A DNA stretch of 64,000 nt from Absidia repens. Lineage: Eukaryota; Mucoromycota; Mucoromycetes; Mucorales; Cunninghamellaceae. The notes under the pieces are model-generated. The model ran no database searches. It was given only the letters and a program-made list of their open reading frames with translations, and was not told the DNA's origin. The number at the start of each line of letters is the position of its first letter. Within the stretch, counting starts at the first letter, position 1. The DNA lies in NCBI GenBank assembly GCA_002105175.1, contig MCGE01000005.1, positions 186,001 to 250,000 of the forward strand, in the 5' to 3' direction. A program made the translations under genes and the position numbers. Below, in pieces: positions 1 through 11,119 of this stretch.

Positions 1-2790
1 GACGATACTCCCCAATTAAATGTCTATATTAGTAACAATTTGGTATTGTTAAAGTGAAAGTTTTGGAAGAAGTTTTGAGAGCCCTAATAGATCTGTGACT
101 ACATGACAAAGGAATGCGTTGAATCGTTGGATCCAGTTTGATCTACCCTTTGTGCAGACTTCATTTCAACCCCCGCATTTTTTTTTTTTGCTCTGGTATT
201 CTATATATAGAAACGTTGGCTCCAATTACATTAGTCCCCCCCTACTTTTAGTCGATTTGTAGATGAAATACCTCTTTATCCCAAATTTCAATTTATATTC
301 CATCTAAATAAAAATTGGTCATCTTTTTGTCTTTACATCTTATATAGTACATTTGTCCTCCTAACAAACATATAAGACAGTATTCACTCTCCTCGTTATT
401 GTACTTTCAATCCCTCATTAGATTAGAGTTGTTTGCCCATGTTTATATGTACTGTGCTACAGTCGGTACCCACAATGACTTTATCAGCGGGAAAACAAAA
501 CTCCCTAGGTACTATGAGTACAATAATATCGTTATTAAGATGTACATATTCTTGCTATATCATGCATGAAAGCAGTATTTTGTGTTTTTTGCATCGAAAT
601 GAAAAGGGTCTTGAGGGAAACGATCAGGGCTGCAGTGGGAGGTCACAGAAAAATATTTCAAATCCCGCCCACGTGTATTTTTATTTACGTCCTTTTTTTT
701 TGGCTCTCCCTTTCTTTTCTTTTGTTTTCTTTTGTTTTCTTTTCTTTTCTTCTCTTTTTTTCTTCACCATTCAACTTGTATGGGGTTATTTTGGACCTAG
801 AATTGTATCAGGACTAGTTTAGCAGGGGTTCCAGCGCAGGGATTATAAGATGCATGGGGAAACCCTTTCATTTTGGATTCAGGATTGAGGACGACCATTA
901 GTTGGATTTTTGAAGCCCCCCATTAGCTTAATATTGTAATTGTTAGTCCATAGTTTGTATCCATATCTGAATAAAATATATTTCTTTTTACATACTTCAA
1001 CGAAAAAATGTTCCATTAGTCTTTTTCATGTTATGCTTGTGCAAGAGATCCCTATTTTACTACCAACACTCTTTTTGATTAATGTTGACCATTGTTGTGC
1101 TTCAACAACAGAAATCCATTCGACTCATTCATACCTTGTACATTATAGTATATTAGCCCCATTTTAAATCTATCCCTTTAGATTAATGTTGACCCTTCTT
1201 CAGATCTCCCTCATGCTTTCTCCAATAGAATTTTCTATTACATTTCTTGCTATAACGAAAGCACTTACCCCTGGTATTAGTATCAACCAGTACTCTTCAA
1301 TAAAATATGCCTAGAACCATTGGCTGGCGAACAATACCGCTATTGTCACTATTTATTGAGTGTTCTACCATGCATTTGCTTTTATGACTACTTTCACCCC
1401 TAAACCTCAGTGATAGATTAGTAGCATTAGATCACTTACTGCCAAGATATCTATTTTCAAGCTCGACCAATAATGTATATATATCTAGGTAGTACTGTAG
1501 TATGTACGTAACCACTGTTGTATACCATTTTTTACCGATTTCTAGTTTATCTATGCTACTCGTCCCATTCCTGGCATATTGACAGTTGGAAGTTTTTTTG
1601 TCACAAAATGAAACATGGCCTATTGTCACATTTCCATCCGTATCAATCAACCTAGACCGTATGGACAGCATGATATCTACTACCACGGGACGTACTGAAT
1701 ATATTAAGGTTGTTACTTTTTTGTAAATGTGGTATACTAAAAAAAAGCAAAAAAAAAACCACATGCGGAAGACAGGTGAACCTCAAAGGACCGTCTATTA
1801 AGACGCTTAATGTTGACAACAAGAAGGTTCTAATTTCATCAAAAATCATGATCCAACTACCTCCCCCCACACTGACATCCAGTGGATCAATTTTTTGCAA
1901 GTGTGAAATTGAATATAGAGTATGGTAACAATTAAGGCTTACTTTATGTTCTTGCTGATCTTCACCACATAGAATAGTTCCTCTTAAAGATTAATGACTT
2001 TGTAGTTTTCATCAATATTTATGTTGATATTGTATTCTGAAGCGCCTATTTATATTTTAATCAATATACATATCTCCTTTTATTATTATCATAAATAACG
2101 GCTTCTGATAATGCTGTCTTTCATGCTTTTTCTGTCGTCAGTCTACTGTTTTTTGACCAATGGTTTTCAATCATACAGAATATTATTATTCGTCGATCTA
2201 TAATAACACTTTGGATTTACTACTTCTCCAACTTCATTCAAAAATTACGCCCAATTGTTTATTATGAAACGCACAGTAAAATCAGTCCCATTGATATGGT
2301 TCAAGTATAAGTCATAGTGAGCACTTGTTCGTTTTTGGGCAGAAACCGGGAAGTAGGATCCTTGTTGTTGTTTTGAAGTTGAAAAGCTTCAACGACAAAT
2401 ATAGTGCTTTAAAAAAGGGTCTGATTGAGGGAGTCCCGACCGATTACACTATCTTGTACCAGTTCCACGTTCCCAACACATGGGTGTCTCGGTGTGCCAA
2501 TCTCATAGTGTTCTAATTCGCCTGACTTTGTAGAGGGTGTTCCAATTTTAATTGTATTTACCGTAGCACACGGTAATAACAAATTGGTCTATCGGGATTT
2601 TAAATGTATAGACTTATTGATGTTCGGCCCTGCGTAACACAACATTGTTTTGAGTTTTTCTGACGCTTCTTTGATTTCTCTCTTTTCAACATATTATAAA
2701 TTATCTTTTTTTCTTATTTCCTTATTCATGTTTTTCTTCTCTTTCCTCTTTTCCCACTTTTTGCATTTTCAATGAGTGTGTCCCCTTTAC
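1..2790. other. gene-poor region at left edge
   Basis: AT-rich DNA with no coding region I can support. It contains one copy of the dispersed element (648-1310). A minus-strand open frame at 1432-1764 (110 codons) has a hydrophobic start and no recognisable domain or splice context, so I do not call it a gene. The rest is homopolymer-rich non-coding sequence. Confidence 0.6.
648..1310 (+). repeat. dispersed intergenic element, copy 1
   Basis: In forward orientation this copy has TTTCAAATCCCGCCCACGTG near 656-675, then a long pyrimidine tract, the CTTCACCATTCAA box and an ACTAGTTTAG box. The conserved core runs at about 841-901 (GATTATAAGATGCATGGGG and onward through TTTCATTTTGGATTCAGGA). AATAAAATAT follows at 970-979. 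A second module with another AATAAAATAT lies near 1301. The order of boxes is shared with the other copies. No frame is conserved, so it is probably non-coding. It could be a non-autonomous transposable element, a solo LTR or a repeated non-coding RNA gene. Confidence 0.7.
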
Positions 2791-2797
2791 TTTTACT

Positions 2798-3942
2798 ATG
2801 CCATCGAATATAATTGTTGACTGTACCTGGCCCTGTCCTGGTGAAAATGACCAAGCTTGTATTTTATCCGAAACGTCTTTAAACTGTCAGCAAAAACGGA
2901 ACTCCCAGTAATTTTTTTTTTGTTTTGTTTGAATTTGAAACACAACCTTCTCCCTTTAAATACTGACATCCTTCTCATTGAAAACTGTAGGTGGGTTTGG
3001 ACAGATCCTCATTTATCACCCCAATATGATGGCGAACCAGCTCGACTTCATCAACCATGTATAACGGTTCCTTCATTTCAACCCCCCGCCACCATTTACT
3101 CATCACCAAACAACACTCAATCGTCAGTTGAATGGCCACCGAATGACAAATATCAACCTATGGATCAATACTTGAGCGATTGCAACCCTGCCAATTATTG
3201 TGAGCAAGGCACCTGTGTACCCAAATTTGACCCAGGTCAACCATGTGTATCTACCAACCAATGCCTCTCTGGCGTATGCAACAGCAATACCAACACTTGT
3301 GAAAAGGATTCCTCGCCCTCCTCACCACCATCACAGCAACAGCAGCACCAGCAAGAAAATGATCATCAACAAAACGACCAAACGAAAACAAACGGCGTCA
3401 GCGACGGTCCTTGGTCCAAACCGACATTTACAACGTCTCACTTGGTAGGAGTGATCATTGCTGTCATCGTTTTGTTAGCTGCCATTCTATTTTTTTATTT
3501 TTATCGACGAAGAAAACGGGCAAGCCGCATTGTGACCTCATCTACATCAGACAATAACAGCAGTAACAACGATAGCAACAAAGTGAATTCATTGATACCG
3601 AGGTCTCTTCATGAAAATGGATCATCACCTATTCTACCCCTTAGTCATATCAACAATCCAACATCATCACTACAACCGCCACCACTACCATCACAGTCAG
3701 CACTATCACCACAAGCATTCCCATCCTCTTCTTCCACTTCCACTTCCTCTTCCTCTTCACCTTCATCAACATCGCCGTCTCCACCAACAAATCCGGTTCA
3801 CGCCACGGTACAGTCGCATCCATCAACTGATATCAATACAACGCCAAGCATGCAACAACAGCAGCTTCAATTTCAGTTACAGCGGCAGCACCCATCTTTG
3901 TCACATGGCAGTAGTACTTCCCCTCCACCTTATTCCCCTTAG
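2798..3942 (+). CDS. Cys-rich single-pass membrane protein with low-complexity tail
   Basis: The certain part is the long open frame ending at the TAG at 3942. It has an extracellular Cys-rich segment (NPANYCEQGTCVPKF and CVSTNQCLSGVCNSN, about 3180-3300), then one membrane helix (LVGVIIAVIVLLAAILFFYF, about 3442-3501) followed by basic RRRKR, then a cytosolic Ser/Pro/Gln/His-rich tail. An upstream Cys-rich stretch in another frame (CTWPCPGENDQAC, 2822-2860) points to a separate exon. The best in-frame splice is donor 2907 to acceptor 3004, with a TACTGAC branch site at 2961; the nearer acceptor at 2990 needs a poor donor at 2875. I find no convincing signal-peptide exon, so the true start is unresolved and may lie upstream of 2798. 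AATAAA follows at about 4060. The topology suggests a cell-surface or wall-sensing protein, but the function is unknown. Confidence 0.55.
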
Positions 3943-4264
3943 ATTATTTGTTCCCATCCCTCCACTTTTTTTTTTTTTTTTTTTTTATTATTATTCTCAT
4001 TTTCTTATTATACCCCCCATTTTTTTTTTAGCTAGATATATACACATATATATTGTTTCAATAAAATTGATTTTTATTTTGATGATAAAAAAAGCTATTT
4101 GATAAAATGATGCGTGTGTATGAATGTGTACGGGCTTTATTAGGAAGATGAGCTAATCAAGTAAAAAGTTAAAAAAAAAGGAAATATATAATTTATGATA
4201 TGTAGGAAAAATGACTAAACTAGAAATAACGATATAAGCTAAATAAATAAAAATATACTACTGA
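3943..4264. other. convergent intergenic spacer
   Basis: Short AT-rich spacer between the 3' ends of the Cys-rich membrane protein (+) and the CaMKK-type kinase (-). It holds a T-tract and the AATAAA of the plus-strand gene. Nothing else is seen. Confidence 0.6.
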
Positions 4265-6422
4265 TCATTGATGCATGTTGGATGGTAACGGAGGGGGCGA
4301 CGAGTCTAAGGCTGGTTCGCGGTGCCTACTGAAGGAGACAACTAGTCCAGACATACTTGAAGTGGATGAGTTGTTCCTTTGGTAAGCATACCTTGTTCTA
4401 TTTCCGTTGTCATCGTCTTCAGCGTCGTGGTCATGGTCTAGAAGCTGGTTTTGTCCATCAAAAGTCCCTGAAGTGTCACTTTTATCACTGCTGTATATTT
4501 GATGTGCAATATCATCATTGCTGTAGTTGATGTCTGTAGGATGTAAAGGTGCAATTGGGTATGGAGTGGTGACTGATTTAACAGAAGATGCAGTAGAAGG
4601 CAATATACTGGATTTCGAAAGCGTTGTAGTTGGTGGAGGTGATAATGGAAGAAGTGAGGTGACGTTGATGGCTGACGACGGACCTGATGCGGGAGTCGAG
4701 GTATGGAAGAGCTGTTTGGATGTGGGTCTAGTTTGACAGCTGCTTTTTGATCGTCGTCTGGTAATGTTTTGTGTAAGATGAGAGAGCGAGTTGGATAACC
4801 TGTGTATAGACCTTCGTAGGCGATCCTATCAAAAGGGAAAACAAAATCTTTTAGTAAACCTGAATCGTACCAGTAGCTTTTATTATTATTATTATTATTA
4901 CCATGATTGTATAAGCATGTGTGACTTCATCATCAGTAACACATACAGTTTGATAATGACGAGGATCCGCCTCATGCCACCATTCCTCCGGCTTTTGTAA
5001 ATCTTGAATGACCCAGGGATGAGTTTTGACTTGCTCCAAAGTGATGCGTTCTTGAGGATTTTTTTCCAATAGGCGTTCCAAAAGATCCTTAAGTTGTTCA
5101 TCCAAAGGGCCGGTACGATGATCGTCGGGAAAAATGAGAGGCTGTGTGGGGATGACTTCAAAAAGTTCGTATTCGGTAGCAGCAATGAAAGGGCACTGAC
5201 CAAAGATAAAACAATACAGAGTTACACCTAGAGCCCAGACGTCGATGGAGCGAGTTATTTGATGCCGATAATCTTGCCGGTTGTCGCCAGCCCAGCAGAG
5301 TTCAGGAGCAAAGAAAGCTGGGGTACCTGCCGTTTCAGCCAATTCGCGATCAACTTGATCTGATCGTTGAGACGCCTCCATTTCTTTAGATCCACCACCG
5401 GCCAATACTTTGTTGAAGTAGGATACACCGAAATCAGAGATCTTGACGACATGATCCTTAGAATAGAGTAGATTTGCAGGTTTGATATCCGATGAATGAC
5501 ACCTTGGTAATGCACTAACGCCGATAATAAGATTGAATCATAATTCAGCTATAATGTATGATATCCTACCTACATCTATTTTACTTACAATAATCCAATC
5601 CACTAACCACATCCCGAAAGATACTTCGAGTATGATCTATATCCAACACAGGTCGATCTTGTTCATCACGCCATTCAATTTCTCCGCCATCCATGTATTC
5701 CAGAACTACGATTACAAAAAAAAAAGATGAGTCACCATTATCATAACTATTATTTATCATGTAATTTGTTTTGACGTTACCCATATAAATCTTGTTGCTT
5801 TCAGGGTCCTCCATGATTTCCATCAATTGTACCACATGGGGATGTACGCATTTCTTGAGGATAGCAATTTCACGACGAATCTTTTGCTCATTTTCTTTGT
5901 CAATAGAAGAAGAGAGTTGCTGTGTAGGTCGTAAGAATGCATGACTGAGTTGACGTTTTCGAGTTCGTTTGTCTACTATCTTGATTGCCTATCATCAACA
6001 AAGTAACAAATAAAAAGTAATCAATGACAAAATGATAAATAAAAGGGAGTAAAAGGGGCATGGAAGGCAGAAAGAAAGAAGGAGTGAAGAAGAAGAAGAA
6101 GAAGAAGATGAAGGTAGATGAAGGTGAGCAATACAAAGCCGCAAGTAATGACAGAAATGGAGAGTAAACTTACCACAGGTTCTCCAGTTTCTAACGAATG
6201 AGCGAGTTTAACTTTTCCATGTACACCACGACCCAGTTCACGAATGATCATGTATTTGCCATTGATGATTTTGTTCCCTGTAACAGGATCATAGTCCTTG
6301 AAAACGGTGTTGGTAGTAACGACAGTTGAGGAAGTAGAATTGATGGGTTGTTGATTTTGTTGATGTTGCTTTAAACTTTCAGCACTTTTCCATGGGACAA
6401 GGGAGTGACCAGCTAATACCAT
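4265..6422 (-). CDS. CaMKK/Ssp1-type Ser/Thr protein kinase (frameshifted)
   Basis: Five exons: 6174-6422, 5781-5988, 5589-5705, 4903-5514 and 4265-4825 (about 582 aa if continuous). The kinase domain shows a Gly-rich loop (ELGRGVHGKVKLA), the beta-3 lysine (VAIKIVDK, spanning the first splice), MEIMEDPESNKIYMVLEY, GLDYLHYQGVIHR, DIKPANLL, DFG (KISDFGVSYF), GTPAFFAPEL and DVWALGVTLYC. The split loop and the WRDE region fit the fungal CaMKK-like kinases that act upstream of Snf1/AMPK (yeast Sak1/Elm1/Tos3, fission yeast Ssp1). A Ser/Thr-rich tail with an acidic patch follows. All splice phases agree except at 5489-5490, where one base is missing between the Arg and Asp codons of HRD. That codon pair is expected to contain GGG but reads GG, so this may be a sequencing error or a true inactivation. 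The start at 6422 is preceded by a possible 5'-UTR intron acceptor. Confidence 0.85.
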
Positions 6423-7268
6423 AACTGAAAAAGGAAGAAAAAAATGATTGAAGTTCGTGTTTTATGTTGATAGTTGTATGAATTCAATGATGAATGAAGA
6501 AAGAAAATAAACGTGAAAGGAAAAAAAAATATAAAAGAAAATCTCCTTTTTCCATTTTTTTGGGTAGCGGAGTTAACTTTTCCAGCAACACGGGGATTGT
6601 GAAAAAAGGGAGAAAAAATAAATAAAAAAAGGTAGGGAACGAGAAGAGCATATCTTACCATGCAAGTTAGATTAATCAATCACTAGTTTATCTATCTTTT
6701 TCATTGTAAACTTATTTAATTCAAGAAACAAATTACTCCCAAGCCATCCTATAAAAATAAACTAAAATTATGGCCATCACCAGGACCGTGTGACACTGTG
6801 GATAACTAATCGAAAACCATATTTTGCCTCTCCCCTGATATGATATTGTTCTGAGGAGCGTTCCGATTGGAATGATGCCAAGAGGATCCGTATTTCTTTT
6901 TTTAATGGTGTTTTTATAAATCAATCACCATGATGGAAGATGATTAAAGGAAGTAATATTGCTCGTTCAACTTAGAAAGAACAACATCAGACAGGGAAAC
7001 CGAAAACAGGAAACATCAATTTTTATGATTCATGCATTATTAAACAAAAGCAGACGGCATCTTACCTTGTTTGATAAAAAGGTTGCTCCTTTAAAGCCTC
7101 AGCATCCTTTAAACTCACGCCTGTGGCGATCGACGGACTTCCAAATATTTTCGTTTTTAAAAAAGAAGCCCTGTGTTCTTTCTCCTTTTCTTCCTCTTTA
7201 TCTTTTTTTTTTGTTGCTTGTTCTGTTTTTCATTTAACCTCATTCACACCTCAAAGCATTGCCTTACA
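6423..7268. promoter_or_regulatory. divergent intergenic region
   Basis: About 850 bp between two divergently transcribed genes, so it must hold both promoters. On the minus strand a TTTTTCAG just before the kinase ATG, paired with a GTAAGA near 6656, suggests a 5'-UTR intron. Pyrimidine tracts precede the plus-strand gene. No specific regulatory motif could be named. Confidence 0.4.
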
Positions 7269-7710
7269 ATGATATACTATACTAAATCAATATTGTTTAC
7301 AAAGCTTTTATTATTGTCCATGATTTGCTCTTTTTACTTAGTAGAAGCTTCTGTTCGTATCATGGTAATTATATACCACAACGACCCACAGTACTTCAAA
7401 ACACACTAAAACAATTTTAATTACTTTCGTCTATCCTATTATATAGTCCACAAACGAAACATTGATGGCACAAGAAGCGGATTTTGGGCCAAATATTAGT
7501 AAATACGGGATACTAGGTCACGCTTATGAACCAACCGAAGACCCTATGGGATGCCAAATAGTAGGTGCGCCTGATACCCATTGGATCGCCCTAGTAAAAC
7601 GGGGTGGATGCTCATTTTATCATAAAGCACAATATATGCAGAAAAGTGGGGCTATTGCGGTGATTGTGGGCGATGAAGACAATGCAGAGTGGATCACAAT
7701 GTATTCTGAA

Positions 7711-7748
<38 letters not shown>

Positions 7749-8521
7749 CAATCCATATTTGTTTATTTACATTTTGCCTTTTGTTTATTATTGTTGCTTG
7801 TTTATTTAGAGGACACATCAGATATCAAAATCCCTAGTGTTTTTTTGACTCGCAACGAATATCAAAAGATCACTAATGCTCAGCAACATCATTCACGTCC
7901 TCTGCTGGTGTTACTTCAAAATGAAGAAACGCTTCCATGGTAAGTGATACGGAGATACGGCGTGTAACCACAATAGTAGAAAATAGGATAAACTCATCTC
8001 CATATTTGGTATATTTTTGGTTTTAGGTCAACAATGGATTGTTTTTATATCATCATGACTATTTGTCCTATCCTTCTTTTTACTTTGGGCTGGGTGTTTA
8101 CTCGGTTACGAAGTCAATGCAAAGCCTCATCATCACCAGCCTTTTACGTGTATCAGCATCATTGGCAAGAACAGCAACAGCTGCCACATTATCAAACAAC
8201 TACCACTATCAACGAACAAGACCTTGAACGATGCTTTCCACGACAAAGCATTGCCATCAATATGGATCTCACAACATACGACGGCGAAATGGAATGTCCT
8301 ATATGTTTGGATCATGTCGACCAAAGCGTCGAATACCGTGTACTTCCTTGCCGACATACTTTCCATACCTCTTGTATAGACCCTTGGCTTATCAACTATA
8401 AATCTACGGTAAGTTCGGTTTACTATACATAGACATAAGATTCGCTGACTTTTTTTTTTTTTTTTTTCTCAACTAGTGCCCTGTGTGCAGCAAAGAAACC
8501 TTTCATACCCAGCAGCAATAA
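7269..8521 (+). CDS. PA-TM-RING E3 ubiquitin ligase
   Basis: Five exons: 7269-7364, 7447-7711, 7810-7939, 8027-8409 and 8477-8521. The protein starts with a signal peptide (TKLLLLSMICSFYLVEAS), followed by a protease-associated domain (GCQIVGAPDTHWIALVKRGG, then CSFYHKAQYMQKSGAIAVIV). A membrane helix (FYIIMTICPILLFTLGWVF) and a C-terminal RING-H2 finger (CPICLDHV, LPCRHTFHTSCIDPWL, CPVCSKE; C3H2C3 spacing) complete it. This is the GRAIL/RNF13-type architecture: endomembrane ligases with a lumenal PA domain and a cytosolic RING. The last two Cys of the RING lie in the final 14-codon exon, so the gene is intact only with that splice. Intron 2 begins with GTAAA running into a run of about 33 A. 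AATAAA follows at about 8689. Confidence 0.88.
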
Positions 8522-11119
8522 GACATCAAACAGTAGATTAGTTGCTATTATTCCTGATGCTCTTTATCTTATTCAATTGTATCTATAGTCGTTTATCATA
8601 TTCATTCCTTATATTTATTTCCATTAGCCATTGGTTTTATTGCATTCATTCCATTCCTTGACATTATTTATTATATTCTTTGCCGTGAAATAAAATTATA
8701 CATATTTATACACATATCAATTTGTCTTCAAACAGGAAAGTGTTTGGTAGGACATCACAAAACAGCTATTGTAGAATAGCGACATATTTCATTATCAAGT
8801 GGTTCAGATAATAGTTATTAAAAAGAAGACATTTTATTGATGCATACTAATACATACTAAAACTAGAAGGAAAAGATTTATTGTAATATGGGATTTACGT
8901 AATGGAATGATCTACTCGAAAAAACATGGAGTGATTTGAGATCTGATGAATGGTCAATACCAAAATGAAGAAACAATCGTAAAATGGGAGCTAATATAAT
9001 ATACTGTACAATACATAAGAAAGACTAAAGAGACATATTTTTATTCAGATATAGATACAAATTATGAACAAGCTAGCACTAAACTAAGCGAATGAAAGCT
9101 CCAAAAAGCTAACTAATGGTGGTCCCAAATCCTGGATCCAAAATGAAGAGGTTTCCCCATGAATCTTGTAATCCCTGAGTTGAAACCCCTTCTAAACTAG
9201 TCCTGGTAGTATTCTAAGCCCAACTTGACCTTGATGAAGTTGAATGGTGAAGAAAAAATAAAGAAAAAAAAATAATCAAAAGGAAAGAGAGCCGGAAAAA
9301 ATAAAAAAAAGGCGGGAGGGAGAAAAAAAATATTTCACGTGGGCGGGGATTGAAATATTTTCTGTGGCCTCTTGCTGACGAATGGTTTGCCCATTACAGC
9401 AAAAGAAACTCCTGGTTTTATTTTGTTTCTCTCCATTTTTACAACAATCAACATCATAAAATCATCGACAACATTTTAATTCTCTTTTAAATATATTAAC
9501 CTTCACTGTTCAATACTGGCAGTACAGTTATTCTCTTCTTTTGATGATTTGCAGTCTAGATTGAGTTTGGTGTATCTATTTTGATCGATCTAGCTTATTC
9601 TACAAAAAGAGAACTTCACATACATATATACACTCCAATTGTTTGGCCATCAAATAGGTGTCATGTTACTAACATTGATCCAGCTTAGTCTAGTTGCTAA
9701 AATTGGTATTTAAGATAAGCCTTGCCTTTTACTATTAGTCCCTCATTCGTTTAATCTGTATTGTAGAATGAGAATCCTTTGCATTGTACAGTACCTGTGT
9801 GAGTTGACAAGAAAGTAGGTGTGTGCACACGAAAAGAGAGAAAAAAAAAGCAAGGCTAAGCATGAGGTGACTTCGACCCATAGTTCTGTTTGGCACTTCG
9901 ACATCTAGGCTTGGAAATATAGATGTGGGTAGGATTTCTTGAGTGGTATTACAAAATGATTGTGATGAGTATATGAAAGAAAAATAGAAATAGTGACGGA
10001 CTCATAAAATATCGTAATTGAAGCGCATGGGAAAGTTTTGAAGTGAATGCATTTATTAAATGACAGTCGCTCCAGATTAGATTTTCCATATATACTTGTA
10101 AAAAAAAAACAACCTTATTCTTGTTCAAAACGGAGCAAAAAATAAAAAAAAGAGATAACAAAGAGCAGGAGATATATAATGTGTCCAGTCTAATGGATAG
10201 TTAATGTAATATTTTAAAGGAAAGGCTACGTTATTGATACGGAGAAGGTTGATTAAATTGAATGTTGGAATGAGAATAGGGCCACTTTTCATATTAAAGT
10301 GTCGTAGAACAGCAAAGCAATCGCTAATTCCATAAGGCAAAAATTAGTCATTGTGGACAAGTAATGTAGCAATACCATCTTTCTATTGAGTCAGTATCAA
10401 TTTAAAATATTATGCTTCATAAATTTCGGATGTTTCTCAACCCCCCCCCGACGCCAGAGAATATTATGAGGTCAAAATTCGAGAGATCTTTTTTTTTTTT
10501 TTGGTTTGTCGAAGTATATAGTCCCATAAAACTGGATTTTGAAATAGTTTTGACACGGCTTTAGAATAAACCCAACGTATCATACACTGTCATATTTGTA
10601 TGTATAGCATTTAAACTGCAGGTAGTATAGGCTTTATTCAAGAGGAAACGTTTTTTCAATTGTTTCACCGAGTCGAATCTTGAGGAGGTGGATCATACAG
10701 TTGGTTTACTCAAAAGTGATAATAAACTTGAGGCGGCGACTAAATAATTACAATAAGATTGGTGGCATTAGGTAAATTATTTTTCCACCGTTCAGGATCA
10801 TCAATGACCGAATTCATTTCATTTTTCACTTCCTAGTATAATATAATAAATGTAAACGCCATAGAAATACAAATAATAATGATCATTTTGTGACATGTTT
10901 GAAGTGAAAAAAAAGGATAGATTCATTAGTTTCATTGTTTGGTTCCTGACGATTAATAGCCAATGAACTAATATTTTACCCTTTGACCGAAAATGCCGTT
11001 CCCGGCGTTTTAAATTTTTTTTTTTTTTCTATTACCCTCCCCGTAATTTTTTTTCTTTTTTTCTTTCCTCTTAACCTACACATATCGTTTTTATATTTAT
11101 TATTGAAACACCTTTATCA
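8522..11119. other. 2.6-kb gene-free region
   Basis: No coding sequence supported. It contains dispersed element copy 2 (8829-9375), a segment at about 10010-10160 that resembles sequence near 62080-62240, a run of nine C at 10441-10449 and T-tracts that precede the Iml2 start codon. Confidence 0.55.
8829..9375 (-). repeat. dispersed intergenic element, copy 2
   Basis: Read on the minus strand it has CACGTG (9336-9341) flanked by the CCCGCC box, a pyrimidine tract, CTTCACCATTCAA, the core (about 9112-9200, GATTACAAGATTCATGGGG), and then two successive polyadenylation-like modules (near 9047 and 8831). The order is the same as in copy 1. Confidence 0.7.

Noticed and set aside
433..822. Overlapping plus-strand frames of 129 and 83 codons
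   Set aside because: They run through the pyrimidine tract of a dispersed element copy; the Phe/Leu/Ser content is produced by that tract and no other copy keeps the frame.
1432..1764. 110-codon minus-strand open frame
   Set aside because: No domain, no splice partners, no polyadenylation context; lies in a repeat-containing AT-rich region and the start is homopolymer-derived Phe.
6413..6679. Minus-strand frame upstream of the CaMKK-type kinase
   Set aside because: Phe-rich translation of a likely 5'-UTR intron, not in frame with the kinase.
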